The position numbers and the translations under genes are program-made. 35,922 bases of DNA from Clostridia bacterium. Its GTDB lineage: Bacteria; Bacillota; Clostridia; Christensenellales; Aristaeellaceae. Position 1 is the first letter of the stretch. Every line of letters begins with the position of its first letter. Below are positions 24,066-32,290 of the stretch, one piece after another. The DNA is taken from contig JAFRHH010000078.1 of the NCBI GenBank assembly GCA_017433405.1, positions 1 through 35,922 on the forward strand, given 5' to 3'. Under the pieces are notes generated by a model. That model saw nothing but the letters and a program-made list of their open reading frames with translations, was not told the DNA's origin and did no database searches.

Positions 24066-24121
24066 CTCCTCTGTGAACGTTAGTTCACGTCTGCCTTTCC
24101 GTCCGGATGACGATTTTGCAA
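24066..24121 (-). repeat. Dispersed repeat, upstream copy in the glmS leader
   Basis: Minus strand: GTTGCAAAATCGTCATCCGG, ACGGAAAGGCAGACGTGAAC, TAACGTTCACAGAGGA. The 6-bp hairpin is intact with loop TAAC. It is not next to a start codon now; it looks like the original glmS initiation region displaced by the second copy. Confidence 0.7.
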
Positions 24122-24163
24122 CCGCTTTCGCTGACGCGTTCGCGGACAAAATCCGTCTCCGTC

Positions 24164-24192
24164 AAGATAACATGATTGCGTCATTCTGTCAA
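24164..24192 (-). promoter_or_regulatory. glmS promoter
   Basis: TTGACA (24187-24192), 17-base spacer, TATCTT (24164-24169). Transcription would begin near 24157 and give a leader of about 178 bases with hairpins such as CGCG-AA-CGCG and the two repeat copies. I do not recognise a glmS ribozyme core in it. Confidence 0.7.
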
Positions 24193-24249
24193 TACGTTTT
24201 AATACATTTTGCCTCCAGGCTTCTTCTTTTCTTCCCGGAAGGTTTCCAC

Positions 24250-24279
24250 TTGACTTTTTTGGCAATGGAATGATACCAT
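24250..24279 (+). promoter_or_regulatory. guaA promoter
   Basis: TTGACT (24250-24255), 18-base spacer, TACCAT (24274-24279). It is divergent from the glmS promoter with about 57 bases between the two -35 boxes. The leader of roughly 60 bases shows no obvious guanine riboswitch. Confidence 0.55.
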
Positions 24280-24345
24280 ACCTTTCAACCAGGGCTGGCG
24301 TGGCATCGGGAACCCAGTCCGCGGAGCAGCGGAGGTTGATTGATT

Positions 24346-25884
24346 ATGAAGGAACTGATTCTGATTCTGGATTTCGGCGGCCAGTATACCCAGCTGATCG
24401 CCCGCCGGGTGCGTGAATGCCATGTCTATTCGGAAGTCGTTCCCTGGAATACTCCGCTTTCCGATCTTCTGGCCCGCCGGCCCAGGGGGATCATCCTTTC
24501 CGGGGGGCCCGCCAGCGTCCATGACGAAGACGCCCCCCAAATCCCGGCCGCCCTCTACGACGCCGGCGTCCCCATCCTGGGCATCTGCTACGGTATGCAG
24601 CTGACCGCCCTGCTTCTGGGCGGCCGGGTGGAAAAAGCCGCCCAGCGGGAATACGGCAGGGTCGCTGTCCGGATGAAGGACCAGCAGGGGCTTCTCGGCG
24701 GGCTGAAGAGCGTCTCCTCCTGCTGGATGAGCCATACGTGGCAGGTCACATCCTGTCCGCCCGGCTTCCGCGTCATCGCGGAAACGGATAACTGTCCCGT
24801 CGCCGCCATGGTTCACGAGGAAAAGAAAATCTGCTGCGTGCAGTTTCACCCGGAGGTGACCCATACCGAGGACGGCAGCATGCTGATCCGGAATTTTCTG
24901 TTCCGCTTCTGCGGCTGTTCGGGAGACTGGACCATGAGCGCCTTCGCGGACAGCGCGGTTCGCCAGATCCGGAAAACCGTCGGAGAAACCGGTACCGTGC
25001 TGCTCGCCCTGTCCGGCGGCGTGGATTCCTCCGTCGCCGCCGCCCTGATTTACCGGGCCATCGGAAAACGGCTGACCTGTGTTTTTGTGGACCACGGCCT
25101 GCTCCGTAAGGGAGAAAGCGACCAGGTCTGTCATGTCTTCAGCCATCTCTTTCCCGTCCGCTTTATCCGGGCGGATGCCGCGGCCCGCTTCTTCACGGAT
25201 CTGAAGGACGTAACGGATCCGGAGGAAAAGCGGCATATCATCGGCCGGGATTTCATCGAGGTATTCAAGGCGGAAGCCTCCGCCCTCGGAAAGATGGATT
25301 ACTTCGCCCAGGGAACCATCTATCCGGATGTGATCGAGAGCGGCCAGGGAGCCAACGCCGCCGTAATCAAGAGCCACCATAACGTCGGCGGGCTGCCGAA
25401 GGAGCTGGGCTTCACCGAGCTGATCGAACCCCTGCGCATGCTCTTCAAGGATGAGGTTCGCGCCCTGGGTGAAACCCTTGGTCTCCCGCGGGAACTGGTC
25501 TGGCGCCAGCCCTTCCCCGGCCCCGGCCTGGCGATCCGGATCATCGGGGCGGTCACCCCCGAAAAGGCGGAAATCGTTCGGGAAAGCGACGCCATTCTCC
25601 GGGAGGAAATCGCGGCAGTGGGCCTTGACCGCCATGTAAATCAGTATTTTACAGTCCTCACCAATCTCCGCAGCGTCGGCGTCATGGGCGACGAGCGCAC
25701 CTACGACTATACCGTCGCCCTGCGCGCCGTCACCACGGACGATTTTATGACCGCCGACTGGGCCCGCCTCCCCTATGATCTCATTTCCCGGATCTCCGCC
25801 CGGATCGTCAACGAAGTTTCCCACGTCAGCCGGGTCGTCCTGGACGTCACCACCAAGCCCCCGGCCTCCATCGAGTGGGAATAG
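24346..25884 (+). CDS. guaA: GMP synthase (glutamine-hydrolysing)
   Basis: The product is 512 residues from [24 protein letters not shown]. It converts XMP to GMP. The N-terminal class I amidotransferase has Cys81 in GICYGMQ and the His/Glu pair in QFHPEVTHT. The ATP-pyrophosphatase P-loop is LSGGVDSS. The dimerisation domain ends [11 protein letters not shown]. The ATG at 24346 is 10 bases after GGAGG and is preferred to a TTG two codons earlier that is only 4 bases away. The last bases, GAGTGGGAATAG, match the integration core used by Tn5801-type elements at guaA. An integrase remnant lies just downstream. Confidence 0.97.
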   Translation: MKELILILDFGGQYTQLIARRVRECHVYSEVVPWNTPLSDLLARRPRGIILSGGPASVHDEDAPQIPAALYDAGVPILGICYGMQLTALLLGGRVEKAAQREYGRVAVRMKDQQGLLGGLKSVSSCWMSHTWQVTSCPPGFRVIAETDNCPVAAMVHEEKKICCVQFHPEVTHTEDGSMLIRNFLFRFCGCSGDWTMSAFADSAVRQIRKTVGETGTVLLALSGGVDSSVAAALIYRAIGKRLTCVFVDHGLLRKGESDQVCHVFSHLFPVRFIRADAAARFFTDLKDVTDPEEKRHIIGRDFIEVFKAEASALGKMDYFAQGTIYPDVIESGQGANAAVIKSHHNVGGLPKELGFTELIEPLRMLFKDEVRALGETLGLPRELVWRQPFPGPGLAIRIIGAVTPEKAEIVRESDAILREEIAAVGLDRHVNQYFTVLTNLRSVGVMGDERTYDYTVALRAVTTDDFMTADWARLPYDLISRISARIVNEVSHVSRVVLDVTTKPPASIEWE

Positions 25885-25901
25885 TCAATTCTTAACATCC
25901 T

Positions 25902-25949
25902 GTCCTCGGGACTGTTGATTTTCAACAGGTTCCGGGGACTTTTCTTTTC
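25902..25949 (+). terminator. guaA terminator
   Basis: GTCCTCGG (25902-25909) pairs with CCGGGGAC (25932-25939), one wobble, with a nested CTGTTGA/TCAACAG stem, followed by TTTTCTTTTCC. Confidence 0.85.
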
Positions 25950-25950
25950 C

Positions 25951-25996
25951 CCTGGCTACAAATTGGCTACAATTTCTGAAACTTTCTGTAGCCGCC
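25951..25996. repeat. Short GGCTACA repeats between guaA and the integrase remnant
   Basis: GGCTACAAATT and GGCTACAATTT are direct repeats, and TGTAGCC 20 bases on is their inverse. Repeats like these often border tyrosine-recombinase genes and may be arm-type or attachment sequences of the element that left the integrase fragment. Nothing proves that role here. Confidence 0.35.
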
Positions 25997-26016
25997 ATTT
26001 CGTCCAGCCTGTCCCA

Positions 26017-26118
26017 TCACATCATCTCGTTCAGCTGCTTGGCAACTTCCTGCTGCTTATTGGAATACAGGTGGCTGTAGATGTCCATCGTGGTCTGAAC
26101 CTTCTCGTGTCCAAGGCG
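26017..26118 (-). pseudogene. 3' remnant of a tyrosine recombinase (integrase) gene
   Basis: The last 33 codons read RLGHEKVQTTMDIYSHLYSN and on to QQEVAKQLNEMM-stop. LGHxxxQTTMDIYSHL is the C-terminal signature of phage and ICE integrases, with the box II histidine and the catalytic tyrosine of DIYSHL. Everything upstream, including the two arginines of the active site, is missing and is replaced by the start of an unrelated gene. It lies about 130 bases from the guaA stop and converges on it, as integrases of guaA-inserted elements do. Confidence 0.8.
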
Positions 26119-26261
26119 GAGACGCGAAGAACGTACTGGTTTTCCCCGTTCCGACGGACGATGAAGAGTTGATTTCTCCCGTCCTCGTGCCTTTCCACCG
26201 GCACGAGGACGCATTCTGTCAGAGAATATAAGTTTATTGCTTGTTCAAGGATGCCGTTCAA
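26112..26261 (-). pseudogene. 5' fragment of an APH-family phosphotransferase gene
   Basis: From a TTG at 26261, seven bases after GGGAGGG, about 50 codons read MNGILEQAINLYSLTECVLV... and RNGENQYVLRVSAL. This resembles the first beta strands of the aminoglycoside phosphotransferase / choline kinase family, in which YVLRVS holds the ATP-binding strand. After RVSAL the sequence passes out of frame into the integrase tail. Kinase core motifs (HxD, DxD) are lost. It follows the P-loop kinase gene by 15 bases, so it was the last gene of that operon before the deletion. Confidence 0.55.
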
Positions 26262-26276
26262 TGGTGATCCCTCCCA

Positions 26277-26768
26277 TTAACAAAGCTCGTCGATATGATG
26301 CTTCATCTCCCGAACCACATCCTGAACACGCTTATCGTCCGTATCGATGACGATATCGCCGGAACATGGCGGGAGATGCAGCCAGAAATAATTCGTTTCG
26401 CCTTTGTCGCCGCGTCTGTTATGACGCTTTTTGAGTGTTTCTTCCGAGCAGGTCAGGGTAAAGCCGATCACATCATAATCTTCGGCTGTGATCCCATTCA
26501 GGATGCTTTCGCGGATCGTCGCGTCCGTCAGCACTACCGAGGTAAAGAACACATAGTCAAAATCTGAATCCAGATAATTGGACAGGACGAAGGACATACT
26601 TTTATCCCCGTTGCGGAGCCGTGTATCCGTGACGGAAAAAGGATGCACGCACCAGCACCAATCTCCGTCCAAATATGCGCTGTTATCGTAGCTTTCAAAG
26701 AGCCTTGTGCCCACGGTCGTTTTTCCCACGCAGGGGGAGCCGCTGATGAGGATCAATTTTTTACACAT
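26277..26768 (-). CDS. Small P-loop kinase, substrate unknown
   Basis: The product is 163 residues. Walker A GSPCVGKT is at 10-17. The aspartate pair in YLDGDWCW could bind substrate, and RHNRRGDKGE resembles a mobile lid rich in arginine. Size and layout are those of shikimate/gluconate/adenylylsulfate-type kinases and of kinases that modify antibiotics such as chloramphenicol; which it is cannot be told. It lies 6 bases after the deaminase gene in the accessory operon. Confidence 0.75.
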   Translation of the reverse strand: MCKKLILISGSPCVGKTTVGTRLFESYDNSAYLDGDWCWCVHPFSVTDTRLRNGDKSMSFVLSNYLDSDFDYVFFTSVVLTDATIRESILNGITAEDYDVIGFTLTCSEETLKKRHNRRGDKGETNYFWLHLPPCSGDIVIDTDDKRVQDVVREMKHHIDELC

Positions 26769-26774
26769 ACCATT

Positions 26775-27305
26775 TTACTCCTGTTTCTGCTTCTTTTTCA
26801 CCTCATCCATTTCAGCGATGAGCTCCTCCAGCGGGCGGTATTCGCCGCCCCACCATTCAAACACATACATGCCTTCCTCTTCAAGCACCGATTCCGTGAG
26901 CGTCATTTGGATGCCCAATTGCCTGAGCAGCCCTTCACGATCCACCGCCTGATAATCAAAAGGCAGCAGCTTGCAGAATTCTTTGTAGGACACGCCGCAC
27001 ACGATCTGATGCACGCCCAGGGACGCAATGGCGGCAAGACACCGTTCGCAGGGAGCGCAGCTGGTATATACGACGGCATGTTCCAGGATTTCATCGGAAT
27101 ACTTGTTGGCGCATTTGTGCACCAGATTGAATTCAGCGTGCCCGAAAATCCTGCGGGTATAGTCTGTCGTGTTTTCCGCTTCCTCCAGGATTTTTCCGTG
27201 ATGCACAAGAACCGCTCCAAAGGTATCATGGCCCTTTTTCCCGGCGCTGATTGCCAACTCATAGCAGCGTTTCATATACTTAACGTGATTGTCAGCCACA
27301 GGCAT
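26775..27305 (-). CDS. Nucleoside/cytidine deaminase-family protein
   Basis: The product is 176 residues. The zinc site is complete: H56-A-E58 and PCERC (P85-C86-xx-C89). This order and spacing place it in the tRNA-adenosine/guanine/cytosine deaminase superfamily. KKGHDTFGAVLVHHGKIL forms the usual beta core. The C-terminal 60 residues form a helical tail rich in Glu and Lys. The actual base is not evident. It has GGGGGAAA upstream and lies between the CHAP-GNAT gene and a P-loop kinase. Confidence 0.85.
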   Translation of the reverse strand: MPVADNHVKYMKRCYELAISAGKKGHDTFGAVLVHHGKILEEAENTTDYTRRIFGHAEFNLVHKCANKYSDEILEHAVVYTSCAPCERCLAAIASLGVHQIVCGVSYKEFCKLLPFDYQAVDREGLLRQLGIQMTLTESVLEEEGMYVFEWWGGEYRPLEELIAEMDEVKKKQKQE

Positions 27306-27325
27306 TTTCCCCCTGACAAGATTCG

Positions 27326-28336
27326 TTATTTTACACAGAACCGGAACAGCGGATCACCGTTTTCTTCCGTGCCGTACTGCACCATGCCGCCCTTCTCCAT
27401 GGCCCGGGCGGAAGCAACGTTCTCTTTGGCGCAGCCGCCGTGTACGCTGTTCAGCGCGTATTCTTCTACGGCGATTCGCAGCAATTCCTTCACGCATTGG
27501 GTTCCGTATCCCTGATTTCGGTATGCTTCATCCAGCAGGATGAAAATTTCAGGCTCCGCTTGATTTCTGCTTCCGTCCAGGCCGCACCAGCCCATGATAG
27601 TTCCGGGATGATCCTTCCCGCACATCGCCAGACACAGGTGATAGATACAGCCTTTCGTGTTTCTTCCGTAATTTCCCCGCATATACGCGATGGCTTCCCG
27701 CGCCTCCGCATCCGATAGCGGGTGATGGTCGGAAGGCCAGGTCCGGACGACTTCCGATACATCGCCTTCTGTTACGAAATGAAGGATCAGGTTTTCCGTT
27801 TGATAATCCATCATCATCCTCCGATATTTGTATCCGTCCGGGATTCTGATAACCCCCCTGATATGCGCATCCTTCGGGCGCTCGATGATCCCCGATTTGT
27901 TGTGTATATTCCCTTCCGCGGCGAGGATCGTATCTCCCCGGTTTTCAAGGACAATACCGATATGATCATGTTCCCGGTTTTCAAAAACCCGGTCATACAG
28001 AACGATGTCACCGGCTTCCGGAACAAAGCCTTGACTGCCTTGATGATACGCGATCCGGGGATTACCCGCAGCCAATTCTTCCCAGGCGATACAGCCTGCC
28101 AGATGGCAGGTCTTGCATTCATCCGGCCTGATGGGAATTTCAAATCCCGCTTCCCGGCAGCAGTAATATACAAACGCCGCGCACCATAACCCATCGGCTT
28201 CTCTGAGCGTCCAGTTTGGGAAAAATCGAATGATCGGCTCCAGATTTGATTCTTTCCCCTCCATATCGCCATGAAAAGGGATTTGCGCCGCTTTCCCGGC
28301 AACCTCTGCCAGATGTTTTCTTGTTGTATTATCCAT
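27326..28336 (-). CDS. CHAP-domain hydrolase fused to a GNAT acetyltransferase
   Basis: The product is 336 residues from MDNTTRKHLAEVAGKAAQIP. Residues 1-170 form a CHAP/NlpC-P60-type papain fold: the nucleophile Cys52 in GLWCAAFVYYC and His125 in HDHIGIVLEN. Residues 176-336 form a GNAT domain with acetyl-CoA loop EAYRNQGYGTQCV and a C-terminal KENVASARAMEKGGM. There is no signal peptide, so the amidase-like half is probably cytoplasmic. The start follows AGGA at 5 bases, seven bases after the upstream stop. An internal ATG run (MMMDYQTENL, about 175-177) could permit a separate GNAT product. Confidence 0.8.
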   Translation of the reverse strand: MDNTTRKHLAEVAGKAAQIPFHGDMEGKESNLEPIIRFFPNWTLREADGLWCAAFVYYCCREAGFEIPIRPDECKTCHLAGCIAWEELAAGNPRIAYHQGSQGFVPEAGDIVLYDRVFENREHDHIGIVLENRGDTILAAEGNIHNKSGIIERPKDAHIRGVIRIPDGYKYRRMMMDYQTENLILHFVTEGDVSEVVRTWPSDHHPLSDAEAREAIAYMRGNYGRNTKGCIYHLCLAMCGKDHPGTIMGWCGLDGSRNQAEPEIFILLDEAYRNQGYGTQCVKELLRIAVEEYALNSVHGGCAKENVASARAMEKGGMVQYGTEENGDPLFRFCVK

Positions 28337-28343
28337 AACAATC

Positions 28344-29216
28344 CTATTCTTGTGCCATATAAGCGTAAAGCGTGACCCACTTGTTCTCTTCCCCGACGTT
28401 CCCAGCCTTGAATGCCGGTACACTCTTGGACGCTGTCAGCACATATCTGCCGTTCTCCAGCCTGTGCTGATTCAGCGCATTGTACCCGGCCTGCATGGCT
28501 TCCGATTCCGGCGCGCAGCCTAAAACCTTCAAGGCATAAACGATTTGATGCGCGCCGATCTTGATAGGATCGGGCGGATAGAACGTGCCCAGCATCACGT
28601 CCACCATGGGCGTCTGCATATCGTCTGTTCGGTAAAAAATGTTTCGTTTCGTGAAATAATGCGTAAGCGCTTCTTCACATTCCACCTTGTGTCCCTGCAA
28701 ATGCAGTTCGGCAACCAGCAGCAAATATTCCACCGTCAGCCGCGCGCAGCTCTTGTGGGGCTTTCTGGGATCATTGATCTTTTTATTGGTGCTGATGCAC
28801 CTGAAACCGCCGTCTGCCTGAATCAGCCCGAGAACACTGTCGATTTCATGTTTCACAATCCCTTCCTGACCGTATCCCAGCTTGACCAGATTCCGGAGCA
28901 GGAGCGGTTCGCCGCACAACATTTTGAAGCCGGTGCTTTCGATCAGGGCGAACACTTCGTCGTCGATATCCTCTCCGATATCGCCTCGCGTCAGACCCCA
29001 TTCCGCAAAGCCCAGGATGGCGTCATACTTTGCCCAGGGCTTGTCCGTCCTGAGCTTTTTCAGCCCACGCTCGTATACTTTGCTATGCAGCAGCAGTTTC
29101 TTGCACTCAACAACGCGCTCATCGTCTTCCGGCAGCTTTTCGTATTCCTTCAGCGTCCGAAGCCGCACCTCCGGGTTCTCTTCCGCCAGCAGCCAGGACA
29201 ATACAGCCTGATCCAT
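28344..29216 (-). CDS. Helical-repeat protein resembling squalene cyclase/prenyltransferase folds
   Basis: The product is 290 residues from MDQAVLSWLLAEENPEVRLR. It is nearly all helical, with IQADGGFRCI recalling the QxDGGW motif of terpene-cyclase alpha/alpha barrels and a repeat-like WLLAEENPEV opening. I do not see the catalytic Asp motif of a cyclase, so a binding role is as likely. The ATG has AGGAGG at 6 bases; the frame is open upstream but that part has no ribosome-binding site and overlaps the hydrolase gene. Function unknown. Confidence 0.65.
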   Translation of the reverse strand: MDQAVLSWLLAEENPEVRLRTLKEYEKLPEDDERVVECKKLLLHSKVYERGLKKLRTDKPWAKYDAILGFAEWGLTRGDIGEDIDDEVFALIESTGFKMLCGEPLLLRNLVKLGYGQEGIVKHEIDSVLGLIQADGGFRCISTNKKINDPRKPHKSCARLTVEYLLLVAELHLQGHKVECEEALTHYFTKRNIFYRTDDMQTPMVDVMLGTFYPPDPIKIGAHQIVYALKVLGCAPESEAMQAGYNALNQHRLENGRYVLTASKSVPAFKAGNVGEENKWVTLYAYMAQE

Positions 29217-29253
29217 TCTCTTCCTCCTCTGCATATAACTGCTTTCTGCCAGT

Positions 29254-30006
29254 TCATTTATACACGATCCTGCGGTCATTCGGCTGATAGGGATGCGCTT
29301 TGCTGACGTTCCCGTACCACACATAATCGATGTCGTCCGCTGTGTTTCCCGCAGCCAGGTCCTCCAGCGCTGCCAGGAGAGTATCAAACAACTCGATCCC
29401 CGCAGGTTGCCGGCAATGGCCATGCAAAATGGTATCAAAGCAATCCCGCAGCGGCAGCAGGCGTTTCATGCTTTCGATCTGGGTTTCCACAGGAAGGGAT
29501 TCCGGCAGCTGCAGCCACAGATGCTCCAGAATGCCGTCCCCGGAGAACAGAATCCTGTCCTGCCGATCCAGCAGCACGATCTCCCCGGGCGTGTGCCCCG
29601 GCAGATACAGTGCTTCGATCTCCAGTCCACCCAGGTCAAAGACGTGTCCGTCCTCGATGTGCTCAAAGGGCGGATAGCTTACGCCAAACTGCTTGATGCC
29701 CTCCTGCACCTCCGGTATGTTCATGGATTCCTCTGCCAGAGGCAGATCGGCAAGATTCATATAAGCCTTCTCAAAGGCCCAGTTGCCGCCCATGTGATCC
29801 CCATGCCCGTGGGTGTTGACACATATCAGGGGAAGGCCTGTCAGAAATTCTGCCGCTTCTCGGATGCTGCACAGCCCGATGGACGTATCAATGACCATCG
29901 CGCGTTCCCTGCCGGCCACCACATAGCAGGCGGCTTCATGGTTGTCATCTAGCAGCCAGACATGGTCGTTGATGGGTACGATCTCGGGTTTTCTCAGTTG
30001 CAGCAT
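29254..30006 (-). CDS. Metallo-beta-lactamase-fold hydrolase
   Basis: The product is 250 residues. The binuclear metal motif HGHGDH is at 66-71, with further ligands in LPGHTPGEIVLLD and GDGILEH, and ILHGHCRQP near the end. The fold covers glyoxalase II, lactonases and beta-lactamases. The short loops and absence of a signal peptide argue against a secreted beta-lactamase. AGGAGG lies 5 bases before the ATG, and the methyltransferase gene ends 12 bases upstream. Confidence 0.88.
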   Translation of the reverse strand: MLQLRKPEIVPINDHVWLLDDNHEAACYVVAGRERAMVIDTSIGLCSIREAAEFLTGLPLICVNTHGHGDHMGGNWAFEKAYMNLADLPLAEESMNIPEVQEGIKQFGVSYPPFEHIEDGHVFDLGGLEIEALYLPGHTPGEIVLLDRQDRILFSGDGILEHLWLQLPESLPVETQIESMKRLLPLRDCFDTILHGHCRQPAGIELFDTLLAALEDLAAGNTADDIDYVWYGNVSKAHPYQPNDRRIVYK

Positions 30007-30018
30007 AGAAGCCTCCTA

Positions 30019-30735
30019 TCAATTCTTCCTGACATAGATCAGGATGAAGTTCAGGATTTTGTCCAGCCCTTTCCGAAGGAATTCCTGATCGCGGGCACCG
30101 TATTCGTGTCCCGAATCAAACCACTCCTGCCAGGCGATGTCAAAGCATTCCGCTTCTTTCACGGTGATGTCGCAGGTTTCGCCGCATTCGTTTTTCAGCA
30201 GTGCTTCCCACCATGCGGCGGTTTGGAACAGCTGGGCATCATCCCCTTCGGCCCAGGTTTCAAACAGCTGCTTCAATTCGCCCTGCGGCTGTTCCTTCAG
30301 GCCCGGGATGGTGATCATCACATATCCGCTCTTTTTGACAAAGGGCAGGATCTTTTCGGCAAACACGCCTTCCCTGCAGCCGAAGTAGTGATAGGCGTCA
30401 ACGCTGACGATTGCATCGAAATAATCATGAGCGAAAGGCATATCCATGGCATCGCCGTGGATCGGAATGATCCTGTCCTCCAGATGGCCTTCCCGGATCC
30501 TCTGATAGTTATCCGATGCTGAGATCCAGAGATCATAGGCATACACGTAATCCGCATCCGTCTCATTGGCGATGAACAGGGAGGTCAGGGCAAAGCCGCA
30601 TCCCAGATCCAGCGTCCGGTGAAACCGGACTTCCGATGGCTTTCTGCGGATCAGTTCATCCAGCAGGCGGAATGAATTAGGCCCCATCAGGTAGTCTTTT
30701 GTGAAGTATTGCCGGTATTTCTCGATATTGCTCAT
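30019..30735 (-). CDS. SAM-dependent methyltransferase, class I
   Basis: The product is 238 residues. Motif I TLDLGCGFAL is at 41-50, followed by the acidic ribose-binding residue D68 in VYAYDLW, GDAMDMPFA (motif II) and FDAIVSVDAYHYFG (motif III). This is the small-molecule methyltransferase arrangement (Methyltransf_11/25). The substrate is unknown. AAAGGAG precedes the ATG. It is part of the accessory operon with 12-16 base gaps. Confidence 0.88.
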   Translation of the reverse strand: MSNIEKYRQYFTKDYLMGPNSFRLLDELIRRKPSEVRFHRTLDLGCGFALTSLFIANETDADYVYAYDLWISASDNYQRIREGHLEDRIIPIHGDAMDMPFAHDYFDAIVSVDAYHYFGCREGVFAEKILPFVKKSGYVMITIPGLKEQPQGELKQLFETWAEGDDAQLFQTAAWWEALLKNECGETCDITVKEAECFDIAWQEWFDSGHEYGARDQEFLRKGLDKILNFILIYVRKN

Positions 30736-30751
30736 TTCCGTTTACTCCTTT

Positions 30752-31750
30752 TCATTGCAGCTGAATTCTGTAATACAAATCGTCCCCGGAAAATGCCGTC
30801 TCTCCCTGGTTCTTTTTCCGGTCATACATAACAAATCCTACGCTCTCGTAGTTCCTCGGGGCAATCAGATTGCTGTTCGTCCGCACACGGATTTCTTTTA
30901 ATCCTTCATACTCCCTGATGCGACGGAGGGCCTCCGTAAGCTGCGCTTTGCCGAATCCGTTCCCTTTGTAATCCGTTCTGATAGCATTGTGCCCGATCTC
31001 CACATACTCCGGCCGATTCCTGGGGTCCCAGCAGATGAAGCCGATGGGCTCCTTATGGAAGCAAGTAATGAAGCTGTACTTCTCGGCAATCTCGGGATGA
31101 TCAAAAAAGAAGTCATCCGCTTCTCTCCAGTTTCCGTCCCAGCACTGCGCGCAGCGCTCGTCAAAGGAATACGCGTCCTTCAGCATGCCGTACAGGATGC
31201 CCCGGTCGAAGTCCGTAAGGTTCCGGAAGGTCAGCACCACATGAATCCATTCTTCCCTTGTGATGGCAAAGGCATAGGAGATCGTGTTCTTCGGGTCGGG
31301 ATACTCCTTTACCTTCTTCATGCCGTTGGCCAGGGCGGTGCGCCAGGAGCCCTCGTTGGTATATTTCATGTAGGAATATAGCACATTGTACTTAGTGTTC
31401 GTAAACGCCCAGTCCCGGACGGCCCGGGCCGCTTCCTTGGCAAAGCCCCGCCGCCAGTATTTCTTGTGGATGTGATACCCGATCTCTGGCAGCGTTTCCC
31501 CGTCGATATTCTGCAACGTCAGTCCGCAGTCCCCAATGAATTCCCCGGTCTCCTTCAGCACCACCGCCCACAGGCCAAAGCCGTACTGCGCGTAGTTTTC
31601 CAGGTTCCAGTCGATCCAGCGCCGGGTGCGGGCTTCGTCAAAGGGCGCGGGATAGTGCGCCATCGTTTCCGAATCGGATACGATTTCATAGAGGGCATCA
31701 AAATCATCCAAGGTGTATTCCCGCAGCAACAGGCGTTCTGTTTCGATCAT
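30752..31750 (-). CDS. Tandem GNAT acetyltransferase
   Basis: The product is 332 residues with two complete GNAT domains. The first (1-168) is of the RimJ/RimL type: TERLLLREYTLDDFDALYEI and acetyl-CoA loop YWRRGFAKEA (98-107). The second (170-332) carries YKGNGFGKAQ (261-270) and ends in NYESVGFVMYDRKK. Both pyrophosphate loops are intact, so both halves may bind acetyl-CoA. AGAAGGAG precedes the ATG. Confidence 0.85.
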   Translation of the reverse strand: MIETERLLLREYTLDDFDALYEIVSDSETMAHYPAPFDEARTRRWIDWNLENYAQYGFGLWAVVLKETGEFIGDCGLTLQNIDGETLPEIGYHIHKKYWRRGFAKEAARAVRDWAFTNTKYNVLYSYMKYTNEGSWRTALANGMKKVKEYPDPKNTISYAFAITREEWIHVVLTFRNLTDFDRGILYGMLKDAYSFDERCAQCWDGNWREADDFFFDHPEIAEKYSFITCFHKEPIGFICWDPRNRPEYVEIGHNAIRTDYKGNGFGKAQLTEALRRIREYEGLKEIRVRTNSNLIAPRNYESVGFVMYDRKKNQGETAFSGDDLYYRIQLQ

Positions 31751-31765
31751 TCCTGCAGTCTCCTT

Positions 31766-32278
31766 CTACTCCGCAATTCCCATGATAAACGCCGCGATCG
31801 CCTCCGCGGTTTCATCCGGCGTCTGGTTCTCGGTATCGATAAACAGCTGATACTTGCCCCGGTTCCGGCCGATCCACTGATTGTATTCGATGTGGGGACG
31901 GATGGCTTCATCCGTGGTGAAGCCCCGCTCCTTGGGCCGGGCTCGCAGGCGCTGGTCAATGATCTGATCCCTGGCCCACAGCGCGATAGAAAAGGTGGCG
32001 GTCAATTCCTCCGGCACGGCGGCTTTCGTGATGTAATCATGAGGCGCCATACAGGTAACAAAGACCAGATTTCTACCATGGGTGATCCTGAACGCTTCCC
32101 GCAGGCTGTCCGCGCCATACTGCTCTTCCCGTTCGGTGCCGGCATAGTCCCACCAGTTGAGGCCTGTTTCGTCCGAATCAACGCAGGCATACCGATTCGG
32201 GTCCAGTCGAAACGCCAGCTCATCCTTCATGGTGGATTTCCCGGCCCCGCAGGTGCCGGTGATGATAAAAAGCTTCAT
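31766..32278 (-). CDS. Small P-loop kinase, second in the cluster
   Basis: The product is 170 residues with Walker A GTCGAGKS at 8-15, an acidic VDSDET in the Walker B/substrate position and RLRARPKERGF as probable lid. Only weakly similar by eye to the kinase at 26277. The cytoplasmic small-molecule kinase fold is clear; the substrate is not. AAGGGGG precedes the ATG and the next gene upstream ends 12 bases away. Confidence 0.8.
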   Translation of the reverse strand: MKLFIITGTCGAGKSTMKDELAFRLDPNRYACVDSDETGLNWWDYAGTEREEQYGADSLREAFRITHGRNLVFVTCMAPHDYITKAAVPEELTATFSIALWARDQIIDQRLRARPKERGFTTDEAIRPHIEYNQWIGRNRGKYQLFIDTENQTPDETAEAIAAFIMGIAE

Positions 32279-32290
32279 TGGCTTGCCCCC

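Noticed and set aside
23980-24345. glmS ribozyme or other riboswitch in the glmS/guaA intergenic region
   Set aside because: I looked for the ribozyme's cleavage-site GCGCC and its nested pseudoknot arms in the transcribed leader and did not find them; the leader is instead explained by two dispersed repeats. No purine-riboswitch core is visible before guaA. A covariance search would settle it.
25951-26016. Complete attachment sites bounding the island
   Set aside because: Only GGCTACA repeats and the guaA end are seen on the left. No second copy of GAGTGGGAATA was found up to 35,922 on either strand, so I do not call attL/attR.
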